64,000 nucleotides of DNA from Dethiobacter alkaliphilus AHT 1 (GCF_000174415.1 NZ_ACJM01000011.1:37281-101280), one strand, 5' to 3'. Positions 35,609 through 45,033 are shown, counted from the first letter of the stretch. Numbers and translations are program-made. Notes: a model not told the origin generated them from the letters alone.

Positions 35609-36994
35609 ATGCTATATGATGTGGGAATTATCGGCGGCGGACCTGCCGCAATCTTTGCCGCGTACGAACTGGTTAAGCAAAACAACAATGTGAAAGTAGC
35701 CATCTTTGAAGAAGGAAACGATATCCATACCCGCAAGTGTCCCATTGCACAGAAGAAGGTGCCTGACTGTATTAAGTGCACTCCCTGCGATGTGATGCGG
35801 GGCTTTGGTGGCGCCGGCGCCTTTTCCGACGGCAAATATAATTTCACCACCGAGTTTGGCGGTTGGCTCAATGATTATATGAGCGAAGAAGAAGTAATGA
35901 AACTGATAGCCCATGTGGATGCCATAAATCTGGAACTGGGCGCGCCCAATGAACTGTTCAGTACCGAAAACAGTACGGTGGGCCGAAAGGCCATCGCCCA
36001 TGACATCCATCTTTTGCGGGCCAAAGTCCGCCATTTGGGGACGGAAAACAATTTAAAAATCCTGGAAAAGCTCTATGACATTCTGCAGAGCAATTGCGAT
36101 TTGTTTTTTAATTCCCGGGTAGAGGAGATCATTCCTGATAATAATCATTTTGCCCTGAATGTGGGTGGAATTGATCATCCTGTTACCTGTAATTACCTGA
36201 TTGCCGCCCCTGGCCGCGCCGGCTCGGAATGGTTTGCCGGACAGTGTAAAAAGTTAAAACTTAAGCTCTACAATAACCAGGTGGATGTGGGAGTACGGGT
36301 GGAAATTCCGGCGGAAGTGTTTGAGCACATCACCGACGAAGTATACGAAGCAAAGCTGGTGTACCGGACCAAACAGTACGGAGATTTGGTGCGCACCTTC
36401 TGCATGAATCCCAAGGGTTATGTGGTGGCGGAAAACACCGACGGCATTGTTACCGTCAACGGACACAGCTACCGGGATGAGAAGCTGCACAGCAACAACA
36501 CCAACTTTGCCCTGTTGGTAAGCAACCGCTTTACCGAGCCCTTCAACGCGCCGCTGCAGTACGGCAAAAGTATTGCTTCCTTTTCCAATATGCTGGGCGG
36601 TGGAGTACTGGTGCAGCGCTTCGGTGATTTAATCCGCGGCCGCAGGACCAACGAACATCGCCTGGGCCAAAGTTTTATTACACCCACTTTGGAGGCCACG
36701 CCGGGAGATTTGAGCCTGGTTTTGCCTAAGCGGCACCTGGATAACATTATTGAAATGATTTATGCCCTGGACAAAATTGCTCCGGGCATGGCCAATAATG
36801 ATACCCTCCTTTATGGCGTGGAGGTAAAGTTTTACAGTTCTCGCTTAAAACTCTCAGGCCAGTTGGAAACCGACATCCCCAATATGTTTGCCATCGGCGA
36901 CGGAGCCGGTATTACCCGCGGCCTCTCCCAGGCCAGCGCCAGCGGTGTCCACGTGGCCCGTGTTATCGGCCGGCGTATCGCAAAAAAAGCGTAA
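35609..36994 (+). CDS. FAD-dependent dehydrogenase (COG2509)
   Basis: A 461-aa flavoprotein with an N-terminal dinucleotide fold (DVGIIGGGPAAIFAAYEL) and a C-terminal FAD-binding end (MFAIGDGAGITRGLSQASASGVHVARV). A cysteine group (RKCPIAQKKVPDCIKCTPC, residues 46-64) near the FAD fold is typical of COG2509 and could bind a metal or act in redox. The family is widespread in Clostridia without known substrate. ATG at 35609 follows GGGGGG. It is flanked by inverted repeats of the GTGGAC family. Confidence 0.85.
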   Translation: MLYDVGIIGGGPAAIFAAYELVKQNNNVKVAIFEEGNDIHTRKCPIAQKKVPDCIKCTPCDVMRGFGGAGAFSDGKYNFTTEFGGWLNDYMSEEEVMKLIAHVDAINLELGAPNELFSTENSTVGRKAIAHDIHLLRAKVRHLGTENNLKILEKLYDILQSNCDLFFNSRVEEIIPDNNHFALNVGGIDHPVTCNYLIAAPGRAGSEWFAGQCKKLKLKLYNNQVDVGVRVEIPAEVFEHITDEVYEAKLVYRTKQYGDLVRTFCMNPKGYVVAENTDGIVTVNGHSYRDEKLHSNNTNFALLVSNRFTEPFNAPLQYGKSIASFSNMLGGGVLVQRFGDLIRGRRTNEHRLGQSFITPTLEATPGDLSLVLPKRHLDNIIEMIYALDKIAPGMANNDTLLYGVEVKFYSSRLKLSGQLETDIPNMFAIGDGAGITRGLSQASASGVHVARVIGRRIAKKA

Positions 36995-37010
36995 CCAAGC
37001 TGACTCTTCA

Positions 37011-37058
37011 GGGACGGACCACTGATTGCGTACTGCAATTTAGGGTCCGTCCCTTTTT
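37011..37058 (+). repeat. GGGACGGACC inverted pair, acts as terminator (copy 2)
   Basis: GGGACGGACC and GGTCCGTCCC form a 10-bp stem with a 23-base loop, followed by TTTTT. It follows the COG2509 stop by 16 bases, so a REP-like sequence seems to serve as its terminator. Confidence 0.7.
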
Positions 37059-37125
37059 GGCACTTTGTGCTGCAAGACATTATATCGCTTTTGCAGGGGC
37101 AAAGGTGGAAAGGTATACCGTAGGC

Positions 37126-37175
37126 TTTGTGGACAAAAAAACCTGCCTGTCCTCGCAGAGGGTCCCCCTGTCCAC
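37126..37175. repeat. GTGGAC...GTCCAC repeat (copy 2)
   Basis: Inverted partner of 35415-35464 (47 of 50 identical after reverse complementing). It ends four bases before the stop codon of the COG3044 gene on the minus strand. Confidence 0.75.
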
Positions 37176-37178
37176 GAT

Positions 37179-38879
37179 TTATGCTTTTATCTTAAGGGAT
37201 TGTAGCCTGTTGATGGCGGCTGCCACCTCAAAGCGCCGGGGAAGGGCCAAATCGCCGGGGTGCTTTCCCCGGTAAGGAGAAATGGCTTCCAGGCCGTCCT
37301 GCTCAATGACGGCATATAGGTTGTCCAACAATGTGGACAAAGGTGTCTGGTCATCGGCCAGCCGTTCTGCCAGTGTTTTCAATGCCCGGGCAATAGAGCG
37401 GGTTTGGCTGGCATCCACCAGCTGTTCCACAAAGGCCAGCTCGGAGCGGGCGGTGCCGTAAAGGATGGTGTGCAGCCCTTTGGCTTCCACCTTCTCTTTG
37501 TTACCGCGCCGTGGTTGAAAGCTGTGCTTTGCGGGAATGCGGGCGGTGACCTCGCCAAAGTCAGAACCGCCTTCAGCGTTGCGGCGGCAGGGAATTTGGG
37601 CCGCCACTTTTTGTGCCTGGTCCGTTACGTCCAGCGGCCGGTATTCGTCCATCATGATTACCCGGTCTGCCACGTCAAAGTAATCGCCGGAGCCGCCCAG
37701 CACCATGATGGTGGAAACTCCTTTTTGCTCATACAACAGGCGGACTTTATCGATAAACGGGGTAATAGGCTCCTTGTCTTTGGCTACCAGGGACTGCATA
37801 CGGGCGTCCCGGATCAGAAAGTTTGTGGCGCTGGTATCTTCGTCCATCAACAGGACCCGGCTGCCTGCTTCCAGCATTTCCATAATGTTTGCTGCCTGCG
37901 ACGTGCTGCCGCTGGCATCTTCGCTGCTAAACTCCGTGGTGTCTTTTCCCAGCGGCAGATTGGCGATAAAGGGGGAAATATTAACTTTTTCCACCCGCCG
38001 GCCGTCTTCGGCCCGGATTTTACAGGCGGTTTCATCGGAGATGACATATTCACGTCCGTCACCGGCCACATGATTATAGACTCCCCGTTCAATGGCAGCT
38101 AATAGCGTGCTTTTGCCATGGTAGCCCCCACCGGCGATGAGGGTAATGCCGGCTTTAATGCCCATACCGCAAAGCGGCTGCCCATGGGGCAGAGAAATGG
38201 TGACTTCCATTTCCGGCGGAGATTTGAATAAAACGGCCCTGTCTGCCGGCAAGGGTCGGTTGCTGACGCCGCTTACCCGGGGCAGGATGGCGCCGTTGTT
38301 AACAAAACAGATTAGGCCGTGATCCCTGAGGTGCTCACGGATGGCCTGCTGATTCTCCGCCAGCTGCAGATGCTCCTCCACCAGGCGGGGGTTTAGGTTG
38401 CCCACCGACTGCCTGATTACGGCAGGAAGGTCGTCGCCCAGCATTCTTTGGGCCTGGCGGGCAAGAATACGCCGGCCGGCGGCGGGAAGGCCGGCGGAGA
38501 GCCTGATGTCAATGCTTTCTTCATCTATGGCCACCGCCGTGCGCAGCAGTACCTCCTGTCCGGGTGCATCAATTTCCAAAAGTCCGCTTTTGCCGGAACC
38601 GCCGCCTTTGCTTCTACGCCCTGCCAGAGCAGCAGCCACCTGCCGCGCCAGAAAGTCGGTCAGTGCTGTACGCCGCACAGCTGAATCGGTCCATTCCGGC
38701 AGAATATTAGCCGCACAGCGGGGGATAATCACTCGCATCCTGGAAGGATTGGCAAAGGGGTCGGGCTGCACATAGTCAATATGCAGAGTAAACTGCTCAA
38801 AAGTATATGTGCCCACCAAGTCCTGATAGGCTTTGTAGCCCTTACCGTCAATTCTTTGCAAGACCGTTTCCATGTTCAT
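37179..38879 (-). CDS. ABC-class ATPase (COG3044)
   Basis: A 566-aa predicted ATPase. The central P-loop is GGGYHGKSTLLAAIERG, unusual because a tyrosine-histidine pair replaces the common GxxGxGK spacing. ABC-like features follow (SSEDASGSTSQAANIMEML as signature region, RVLLMDEDTSATNFLI as Walker B, and GGSGDYFDVAD). No membrane or transport partner is adjacent. COG3044 has no known function; an RNA- or nucleotide-linked role has been suggested from its phylogenetic spread. The ATG at 38879 has GGAGG eight bases upstream. Confidence 0.85.
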   Translation of the reverse strand: MNMETVLQRIDGKGYKAYQDLVGTYTFEQFTLHIDYVQPDPFANPSRMRVIIPRCAANILPEWTDSAVRRTALTDFLARQVAAALAGRRSKGGGSGKSGLLEIDAPGQEVLLRTAVAIDEESIDIRLSAGLPAAGRRILARQAQRMLGDDLPAVIRQSVGNLNPRLVEEHLQLAENQQAIREHLRDHGLICFVNNGAILPRVSGVSNRPLPADRAVLFKSPPEMEVTISLPHGQPLCGMGIKAGITLIAGGGYHGKSTLLAAIERGVYNHVAGDGREYVISDETACKIRAEDGRRVEKVNISPFIANLPLGKDTTEFSSEDASGSTSQAANIMEMLEAGSRVLLMDEDTSATNFLIRDARMQSLVAKDKEPITPFIDKVRLLYEQKGVSTIMVLGGSGDYFDVADRVIMMDEYRPLDVTDQAQKVAAQIPCRRNAEGGSDFGEVTARIPAKHSFQPRRGNKEKVEAKGLHTILYGTARSELAFVEQLVDASQTRSIARALKTLAERLADDQTPLSTLLDNLYAVIEQDGLEAISPYRGKHPGDLALPRRFEVAAAINRLQSLKIKA

Positions 38880-38968
38880 TTATAAAACCTCCAATCGCCT
38901 TTATTTTACTTTACCCAACAGAGGTAAAAATTGCTTTATAACTATGTAATAATACTTCGCATTGCGTA

Positions 38969-38977
38969 TGATATAAT
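38969..38977 (+). promoter_or_regulatory. Extended -10 promoter of the lipoprotein gene
   Basis: TGA-TATAAT, 38 bases before the start; no clear -35. Confidence 0.45.
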
Positions 38978-39015
38978 AGTAGATGCATTAGATAAAAAGT
39001 ATGGGGGCGAAAAAA

Positions 39016-39552
39016 ATGAAGTGGTCGGCAAAGCATTATGTGGTGGGAATCGCCTTGTTGGTTTTGCTTTTGGCCTTGAGCGGGTGCGGCACAAACGGTG
39101 AAGATACCTCTGAGTTACAAGCCCGCATCAGTGAGCTGGAGGCGGATAATGAAGCTCTGCGCCTGGAAAATGAGGAGCTGCAAAACACAGTGGCTTCCCT
39201 GGAAGCACAGCTGGGCACAGAGCCAAACGGTGATACCTATGAGCTGGAAATCAACCGTTTTCCCCACTCCGGTTGGGAGCAATACTTCCCCGAGTATGAC
39301 ACAACCACTCTGGAAGGTTACTCTACCGCTGAGGTACGGGAGCTTTTAGGTGAGCCTCCGTTTTTAATTCGCAGCATCGCGGTGGTGGAGGAAGCCAGCC
39401 GGGAAATCTGGATTTTTATGGCCTATGAAGATGACCCCACCGGTCTGTATCTGTTCTTTAAAGGTGACGAACTCTACAGTAGTGTACTGGATGAATTTAA
39501 TGGGTTATACAATTCGGGCCTGCTGGAGGGAGAATCTTTCTGGCTGCAGTAA
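39016..39552 (+). CDS. Lipoprotein with coiled coil and BamE-like C-terminal region
   Basis: A 178-aa exported lipoprotein. The signal ends in the lipobox LSGC at residue 21 or so, followed by a leucine-zipper-like coiled coil (about 30-70, SELQARISELEADNEALRLE). The C-terminal part (LEGYSTAEVRELLGEPPF ... REIWIFMAYEDD ... LYLFFKGDEL) resembles the small BamE/BLIP-like fold found in many bacterial lipoproteins. The ATG at 39016 has GGGGGCG upstream. Function unknown; probably attached to the outer face of the membrane. Confidence 0.7.
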   Translation: MKWSAKHYVVGIALLVLLLALSGCGTNGEDTSELQARISELEADNEALRLENEELQNTVASLEAQLGTEPNGDTYELEINRFPHSGWEQYFPEYDTTTLEGYSTAEVRELLGEPPFLIRSIAVVEEASREIWIFMAYEDDPTGLYLFFKGDELYSSVLDEFNGLYNSGLLEGESFWLQ

Positions 39553-39562
39553 TGAAATAACC

Positions 39563-39600
39563 TGCGCGCAGTGCACCTGCACTGCGCGCACAATTATTTT
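39563..39600 (+). terminator. Terminator after lipoprotein gene
   Basis: TGCGCGCAGTGCA, CC, TGCACTGCGCGCA then a T-rich tail. A perfect 13-bp stem. Confidence 0.88.
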
Positions 39601-39751
39601 TCTCTGTCTCCTTCTTCGTGCGTTGCCTGGGAAACTCCTTTAGCCGCATATCGGGAATGTTTTCACCGATTTTCCTAGCGTTTCGTACTAAACTATGGTA
39701 TAAGTTTACCATGGGTAGTTTTGCTAGCATTGAAAAAGGGGAGAGGCTTGC

Positions 39752-40975
39752 GTGAAGTATGTAGTAGTACTTGGAGACGGTATGGCAGATTATCCGGTGG
39801 AGCAATTGGGGGGTAAAACTCCGTTACAGGCCGCAAAGAAGCCCAATATTGATGCCTTGGCCAGAGAGGGTTTGCTGGGCCTGGTTAAAACGGTGCCCGA
39901 CGATATGGCCCCCGGCAGTGACACGGCCAATTTGGCGGTATTGGGGTATGATCCCCGTAAATATTATAGCGGACGCTCACCTTTTGAAGCCATTAGCATG
40001 AACGTGGAGCTGGCTGAAGAAGATGTGACTTTTCGCTGCAACCTGGTTACTCTGTCAGACCATGATACATATGAACAACGAGTGATGGTTGATCACAGCG
40101 CAGATGAAATTTCCTCCGAAGAAGCGCGGATTCTAATAGAAGATTTGAGCAAACAGCTGTCCACAGATGAAATCCGTTTTTTCCCCGGGGTCAGTTACCG
40201 TCACCTGATGGTTTGGCATAACGCTCCCCTGGACTGGCACCTCACGCCGCCCCACGATATCCTGGGACAGGCGGTAGGCCAACATCTCCCAGGCGGTGCC
40301 CGGGCTGAGGTTGTGGAGGCCATGATGAAAAAAAGTGCCGCTATACTGGATAACCACCCGGTAAACAAAAAACGGATAGCGCGCGGGTTGCGCCCTGCCA
40401 ATTCGGCCTGGATCTGGGGTGAAGGAAAAAAACCGGATTTACCTGCTTTTTACGATAAATACAAAATTCGCGGCGGAGTAATTTCCGCTGTGGATCTGAT
40501 AAAAGGACTGGGTGCCTGCGCGGGGCTTACCCCTCTGCACGTGGAAGGCGCCACCGGAAACCTGCAGACCAATTTCCGCGGCAAAGCCGATGCTGCCCTG
40601 GCAGCCCTGCGGGACGGACTTGACTTTGTCTATATTCATATTGAAGCGCCGGATGAATGCGGCCACCGCCAGGAAGTGGAAAATAAGGTTAAAGCCATTG
40701 AGCTTATTGACGAACTGGTGGTCAAACCCCTGGTGGCGGGGCTGCAAGAGCTGGGAGAACCCTATAAAATCATGGTACTGCCCGACCACGCCACGCCGCT
40801 TTCCCTGCGTACACACACCACAGATCCGGTGCCCTTTATTATTTATGACCCGGGTGCTAAAAAAGAGCCGCTGCAGCAAAGCTACGATGAAGCAAGTGCC
40901 GCGGATGCCGGCAATTATATTGGGGAAGGGTATACCCTGATGGATATATTTCTTGGCAGCGGGCAGGAGGGTTAA
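39752..40975 (+). CDS. ApgM-type phosphoglycerate mutase-like protein (COG3635), possible homoserine kinase
   Basis: A 407-aa member of the archaeal-type cofactor-independent phosphoglycerate mutase family. Metal ligands are seen in VVLGDGMADYP, APGSDTANLAVLGYDP and MVLPDHATPLSLRTHTTDPVPF. COG3635 genes are often clustered with threonine-pathway genes and have been annotated as functional analogues of homoserine kinase; here thrC starts three bases after the stop, and no thrB is seen. The GTG start has GGGGAGAGG upstream. Either glycolytic mutase or homoserine kinase is possible; context favours the second. Confidence 0.85.
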   Translation: MKYVVVLGDGMADYPVEQLGGKTPLQAAKKPNIDALAREGLLGLVKTVPDDMAPGSDTANLAVLGYDPRKYYSGRSPFEAISMNVELAEEDVTFRCNLVTLSDHDTYEQRVMVDHSADEISSEEARILIEDLSKQLSTDEIRFFPGVSYRHLMVWHNAPLDWHLTPPHDILGQAVGQHLPGGARAEVVEAMMKKSAAILDNHPVNKKRIARGLRPANSAWIWGEGKKPDLPAFYDKYKIRGGVISAVDLIKGLGACAGLTPLHVEGATGNLQTNFRGKADAALAALRDGLDFVYIHIEAPDECGHRQEVENKVKAIELIDELVVKPLVAGLQELGEPYKIMVLPDHATPLSLRTHTTDPVPFIIYDPGAKKEPLQQSYDEASAADAGNYIGEGYTLMDIFLGSGQEG

Positions 40976-40978
40976 TAA

Positions 40979-42469
40979 ATGACACAACTTTTATATCACA
41001 GTACCCGCGGAGGCGGAAACCCGGTCACAGCCTCGGAAGCTATCCTGCAGGGCATAGCCGCCGATGGCGGCCTGTATGTCCCGCAATCTGTTCCGCAAAT
41101 TGATTTGTCGCTGGACCGGTTAGCAGAGCTTAACTACCACCAGCTGGCTTATGAGATTTTGCGTCTATATCTCACCGATTACAGCGAAGAGGAATTGCGA
41201 CGGGCCATCGGCCGCGCCTATGATGAAAAATTCACCACTCCTGAAATCGCACCGCTTCAAAAGCAGGCCGGCGTTCATTTTCTCGAATTGTTCCACGGCC
41301 CCACCCTGGCTTTTAAAGATATGGCTCTGTCCATACTGCCCCACTTGTTGCAGATTGCGGTAAAGAAAGCCGGCTTGGGCAAAGAAGTGGTAATTCTCAC
41401 CGCCACCTCCGGTGACACAGGCAAAGCTGCCTTGGAGGGGTTTGCCGGCGTGGACGGTACCCGCATTATCGTCTTTTTCCCGGAGCATGGCGTAAGCCAG
41501 GTGCAAAAAAAGCAGATGGTTACCCAAACAGGAGAGAATACATATGTGGTGGGAATTGAGGGTAACTTCGACGATGCCCAAAGCGGTGTAAAAGCCATGT
41601 TTACCGATAAAAAACTGTTATCGGCCATGGACAAAAACGGCTTTGCCTTCTCCTCTGCCAACTCCATTAATATCGGCCGCCTGGTTCCACAGGTTGTCTA
41701 TTATTTTCATGCTTATCTCACGTTGGTGTCCCGGGGAGAGATAAAATCCGGTGAGGAGATAAACTTTAGTGTGCCCACCGGAAACTTCGGCAATATTCTG
41801 GCCGGCCATTACGCCAAACAGATGGGCCTGCCCATCGGCAAGCTAATCTGCGCGTCCAATAAAAACAAAGTTCTTTTTGACTTTTTCTCCAGTGGAACCT
41901 ATGATCGTAAGCGGGAGTTCTTCGTTACCATGTCTCCCTCCATGGACATCCTGATTTCCAGTAACTTAGAAAGGCTGCTCTATCACATCAGCGGCCAATC
42001 CCCCGGCATTGTTTCCGACCTGATGGCCAATCTGGCCGACACCGGGCAATACAGACTGCCTGAAAACATGCAAAAGAGCCTCACCGACTTTGTGGGCGGC
42101 TATGCCACAGAGGAGGAGACAGCTCAGGCCATCCGCCAGGTTTTGGAATCATCGGATTATCTGATGGATCCCCATACCGCGGTGGCGTATTCTGTCTGGC
42201 AGAAATACCGCGGGGAAGCGGACGATCAAACCCCTACCGTGGTGGTATCCACCGCCAGCCCCTACAAGTTCAGCAAAGATGTCTTAACGGCCATTGATGC
42301 CAAATTCGCCGACTACGATGATTTTGCCCTCTTTAAAGAGGTGGACAAGTTAAGTGCAGGCCCCATCCCCCAGGCCATAAAGGATTTGCAAACCAAACCG
42401 GTGCAGCATAAGCGGGTTTGCCAAAAAGATGAAATGCGCGCAATTGTGGAAAATATTCTCGGCATATAA
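40979..42469 (+). CDS. thrC: Threonine synthase
   Basis: A 496-aa PLP enzyme that converts O-phosphohomoserine to threonine. The PLP lysine lies in GPTLAFKDMALS near residue 115, and TATSGDTGKAALEG binds the phosphate. The N-terminal STRGGGNPVTASEAILQGIA is the typical long-form (E. coli-type) start. The gene follows the COG3635 gene with three bases between, AGGAGGG lying inside that gene. Confidence 0.97.
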   Translation: MTQLLYHSTRGGGNPVTASEAILQGIAADGGLYVPQSVPQIDLSLDRLAELNYHQLAYEILRLYLTDYSEEELRRAIGRAYDEKFTTPEIAPLQKQAGVHFLELFHGPTLAFKDMALSILPHLLQIAVKKAGLGKEVVILTATSGDTGKAALEGFAGVDGTRIIVFFPEHGVSQVQKKQMVTQTGENTYVVGIEGNFDDAQSGVKAMFTDKKLLSAMDKNGFAFSSANSINIGRLVPQVVYYFHAYLTLVSRGEIKSGEEINFSVPTGNFGNILAGHYAKQMGLPIGKLICASNKNKVLFDFFSSGTYDRKREFFVTMSPSMDILISSNLERLLYHISGQSPGIVSDLMANLADTGQYRLPENMQKSLTDFVGGYATEEETAQAIRQVLESSDYLMDPHTAVAYSVWQKYRGEADDQTPTVVVSTASPYKFSKDVLTAIDAKFADYDDFALFKEVDKLSAGPIPQAIKDLQTKPVQHKRVCQKDEMRAIVENILGI

Positions 42470-42549
42470 CAGGAGGCCCCTTCCGGTTGCGGTAGGGGCC
42501 TGTATGGCATTATATACATCTTGGCAATAAGGAAGAAAGGAGCCCACAG

Positions 42550-44250
42550 ATGCACGACAAGTTCAGTCAGTTTACATATCAGCGCCCCGACATCAGCCAG
42601 GTCCGAACTGCCTGGCAAAAGCTGCTGGGGGAGTTTGACCGGGCCGATTCGCCCCAAGGCCAGGAAGATGCCCTGCGACGGATTAACCTGCTGCGCCAGG
42701 AATTTGAGTCCATGGCTTCTCTGGCCCGTATCCGCCATACCATGGACACAAAAGACCCCTTCTATCAGGCGGAACAGGATTATTTTGATGAAACGGAACC
42801 CTTTTTTCAGGAACTGGTCCACAACTATTATCGCTCATTGACTGCCTCTCCCTTTCGCCGTGAACTGGCACAAACCTGGGGTGAGCAGCTGTTTCGCATC
42901 GCTGAAATGACCCTGAAAACCTTTTCTCCCGAAGTGATAGAAGATCTGCAGCAGGAAAACAAGCTTGCCAGCCGCTACAAACGCTTACTGGCCTCCGCCA
43001 GCATCCCCTTTGACGGTCAGGAGCGAAACCTGGAACAAATGGTTCCCTTCCAACAGGATACAGACCGCCGGACCCGCAAAGCGGCCTACGAAGCGCGCTA
43101 CGCGTTCTTTGCCCAGCATCGTGAAGAGTTTGACCAAATTTATGACCAACTGGTGCAGCTGCGGACAAAGATTGCCGGTAAGCTGGGCTTTGACGACTTT
43201 GTGACTCTGGGTTATCTGCGGATGAACCGTGCCGATTATGACGCCAAAATGGTGGCCTCATTTCGCCGCCAGGTTGTCGAGAGTGTGGTGCCCCTGGCTT
43301 CCCGCCTGCGGGAAAAACAGCGGCAGCGCTTAGGCCTGGATAATCTGCTCTATTATGACGAAAAAGTCTTTTACCCCCATGGAAACGCCACACCAACGGG
43401 AAATCCGCAGGAAATCATGGACGCCGGCCAGGAAATGTATACCTCACTTTCAGCGGAAACCGGCGAATTTTACCGGGAGATGACATCCCGCAGCCTGATG
43501 GATTTAACCAGCCGCAAAGGCAAGGCGGCGGGGGGCTATTGCGACTATCTGGCCAAGTTCCGTGCACCCTTCATCTTTGCCAACTTTAACGGCACATCCG
43601 GCGATATAGATGTTCTGACCCATGAAGCAGGTCATGCCTTTCAGGTATGGCTGTGCCGCGACTTAAATGTACCCGAGTACTACTTTGCCACCATGGAAGC
43701 GGCGGAAATCCCCTCCATGGGCATGGAGTTTTTTGCCTGGCCCTGGATGGATAACTTTTTTGGCGCTAAAGCGGATAAATACCGCTACTCTCACCTCAGT
43801 GAGTCCCTGCTGTTTCTCTCTTACGGCACATTGGTGGATGAGTTTCAGCATGAAATATACACCAACCCCCAATTTAGCCCCACAGAAAGGCGGGAACTCT
43901 GGCGCCGGCTGGAGAAAAAATACCTGCCGCACCGTGATTATGCGGGTCAGCCGTTTTTGGAAGAAGGGGGTTTCTGGTTTCAGCAAGGGCATCTGTTTGA
44001 AGTTCCTTTTTATTACATTGATTACGTTCTGGCACAGGTCAGCGTTTTCCAGCTTTGGCAGCGTGCCAATGAAGACCGGCAGGCAGCCTGGACCGATTAC
44101 CTGGCCTTCTGCCGCGCCGGTGGTAGCTTGCCCTTCACCGGGCTTTTAGAGAAAGCCAATCTGGTCTCACCATTTGAGCCGGGCTGTGTGGCATCGGTCA
44201 CCGCCGCTGTAAAAGCCTGGATTGAAAATGTGGATGACACCAAACTATAA
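42550..44250 (+). CDS. M3 family oligoendopeptidase (PepF-like)
   Basis: A 566-aa cytoplasmic zinc metallopeptidase of family M3 that trims short peptides. The motif HEAGH in VLTHEAGHAFQVW gives the zinc site; EIPSMGMEFF supplies the third ligand. The N-terminal helical cap is complete. AAAGGAG precedes the ATG. A hairpin (GGCCCC/GGGGCC) lies in the 80-base gap after thrC. Confidence 0.94.
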   Translation: MHDKFSQFTYQRPDISQVRTAWQKLLGEFDRADSPQGQEDALRRINLLRQEFESMASLARIRHTMDTKDPFYQAEQDYFDETEPFFQELVHNYYRSLTASPFRRELAQTWGEQLFRIAEMTLKTFSPEVIEDLQQENKLASRYKRLLASASIPFDGQERNLEQMVPFQQDTDRRTRKAAYEARYAFFAQHREEFDQIYDQLVQLRTKIAGKLGFDDFVTLGYLRMNRADYDAKMVASFRRQVVESVVPLASRLREKQRQRLGLDNLLYYDEKVFYPHGNATPTGNPQEIMDAGQEMYTSLSAETGEFYREMTSRSLMDLTSRKGKAAGGYCDYLAKFRAPFIFANFNGTSGDIDVLTHEAGHAFQVWLCRDLNVPEYYFATMEAAEIPSMGMEFFAWPWMDNFFGAKADKYRYSHLSESLLFLSYGTLVDEFQHEIYTNPQFSPTERRELWRRLEKKYLPHRDYAGQPFLEEGGFWFQQGHLFEVPFYYIDYVLAQVSVFQLWQRANEDRQAAWTDYLAFCRAGGSLPFTGLLEKANLVSPFEPGCVASVTAAVKAWIENVDDTKL

Positions 44251-44274
44251 CTTTGCTAAAAGGAGGGCGTTTTT

Positions 44275-45000
44275 GTGAGGATTGGTGATGAATTCCAAAA
44301 CCAGACCAAGTATTTTCGAGACTCATCACCGGCAATGGCCGCTAATGAAAAGGTTATGCCGCCATATAAAGAATATCCGGCGGACCATCCCCGCATCACT
44401 TTGCCCGAGCCAATGCGGGAAGGCGGTAAGCCGTTGTTTACATTATGCAGCAAACGCCGCTCTGTGCGGCGCTATCAGCAGGAAGAGGTTACTCTGGCCA
44501 GTCTGGGGCAAATTCTCTGGGCCGCCCAGGGCGTTACGCTAAATACCGGCCGGCACCTGTTTCGCACCGTACCCTCTGCCGGAGCGTTATACCCCCTGGA
44601 AACCTACGTCCTGGCAAACAAAGTGGATGGCCTGGCCAAGGGCATTTACCATTATGAAGTTCCCGGGCACCGTCTGACAGAGGTAACCAGCGGTGACTTT
44701 GGCCCGGCGCTGACCCACGCCGCCCTGGGCCAGAAAATGGTGCAGCAGGCATCATGCACACTGATTTGGAGCATGATAGCGGCCCGCGCCAAAAGGAAGT
44801 ACAGCCAGCGGGCTTACCGCTATATCTATATGGACGCCGGCCACAGTGCACAGAATGTGGCTTTGGCAGCGGTCTCCCTGGGCCTGGGATCCTGCCAGAT
44901 TGCCGCTTTTTTCGATCAGGAGGTTAACGACCTGCTGGGGTTGGACGGCCAGGATGAAACAGCTATTTATCTGACGGCGGTAGGTATTCCCGCCGGCTAA
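44275..45000 (+). CDS. SagB-type nitroreductase family oxidase
   Basis: A 241-aa flavin-dependent oxidoreductase of the SagB/ThcOx-like nitroreductase group. Family features are KRRSVRRYQQEEVTLASLGQILWAAQG, FRTVPSAGALYPLETYV and the C-terminal QNVALAAVSLGLGSCQIAAF. SagB enzymes oxidise azolines in peptide natural products, but stand-alone members have other, mostly unknown roles; no cyclodehydratase or precursor gene is nearby. GTG start with AAAGGAGGG. Confidence 0.85.
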   Translation: MRIGDEFQNQTKYFRDSSPAMAANEKVMPPYKEYPADHPRITLPEPMREGGKPLFTLCSKRRSVRRYQQEEVTLASLGQILWAAQGVTLNTGRHLFRTVPSAGALYPLETYVLANKVDGLAKGIYHYEVPGHRLTEVTSGDFGPALTHAALGQKMVQQASCTLIWSMIAARAKRKYSQRAYRYIYMDAGHSAQNVALAAVSLGLGSCQIAAFFDQEVNDLLGLDGQDETAIYLTAVGIPAG

Positions 45001-45033
45001 GTTTACAAGAACCATAACAAAGGAAGTGAAAGA

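Noticed and set aside
35415..37175. Composite transposon around the COG2509 gene
   Set aside because: The flanking units are short palindromic repeats without transposase or target duplication; only a repeat call is supported.
39752..40975. Firm call as glycolytic phosphoglycerate mutase
   Set aside because: The tight link to thrC makes a threonine-pathway role at least as likely, so the name is left open.
44275..45000. Thiazole/oxazole peptide biosynthesis cluster suggested by the SagB-type enzyme
   Set aside because: No cyclodehydratase, docking protein, precursor peptide or export gene is nearby.
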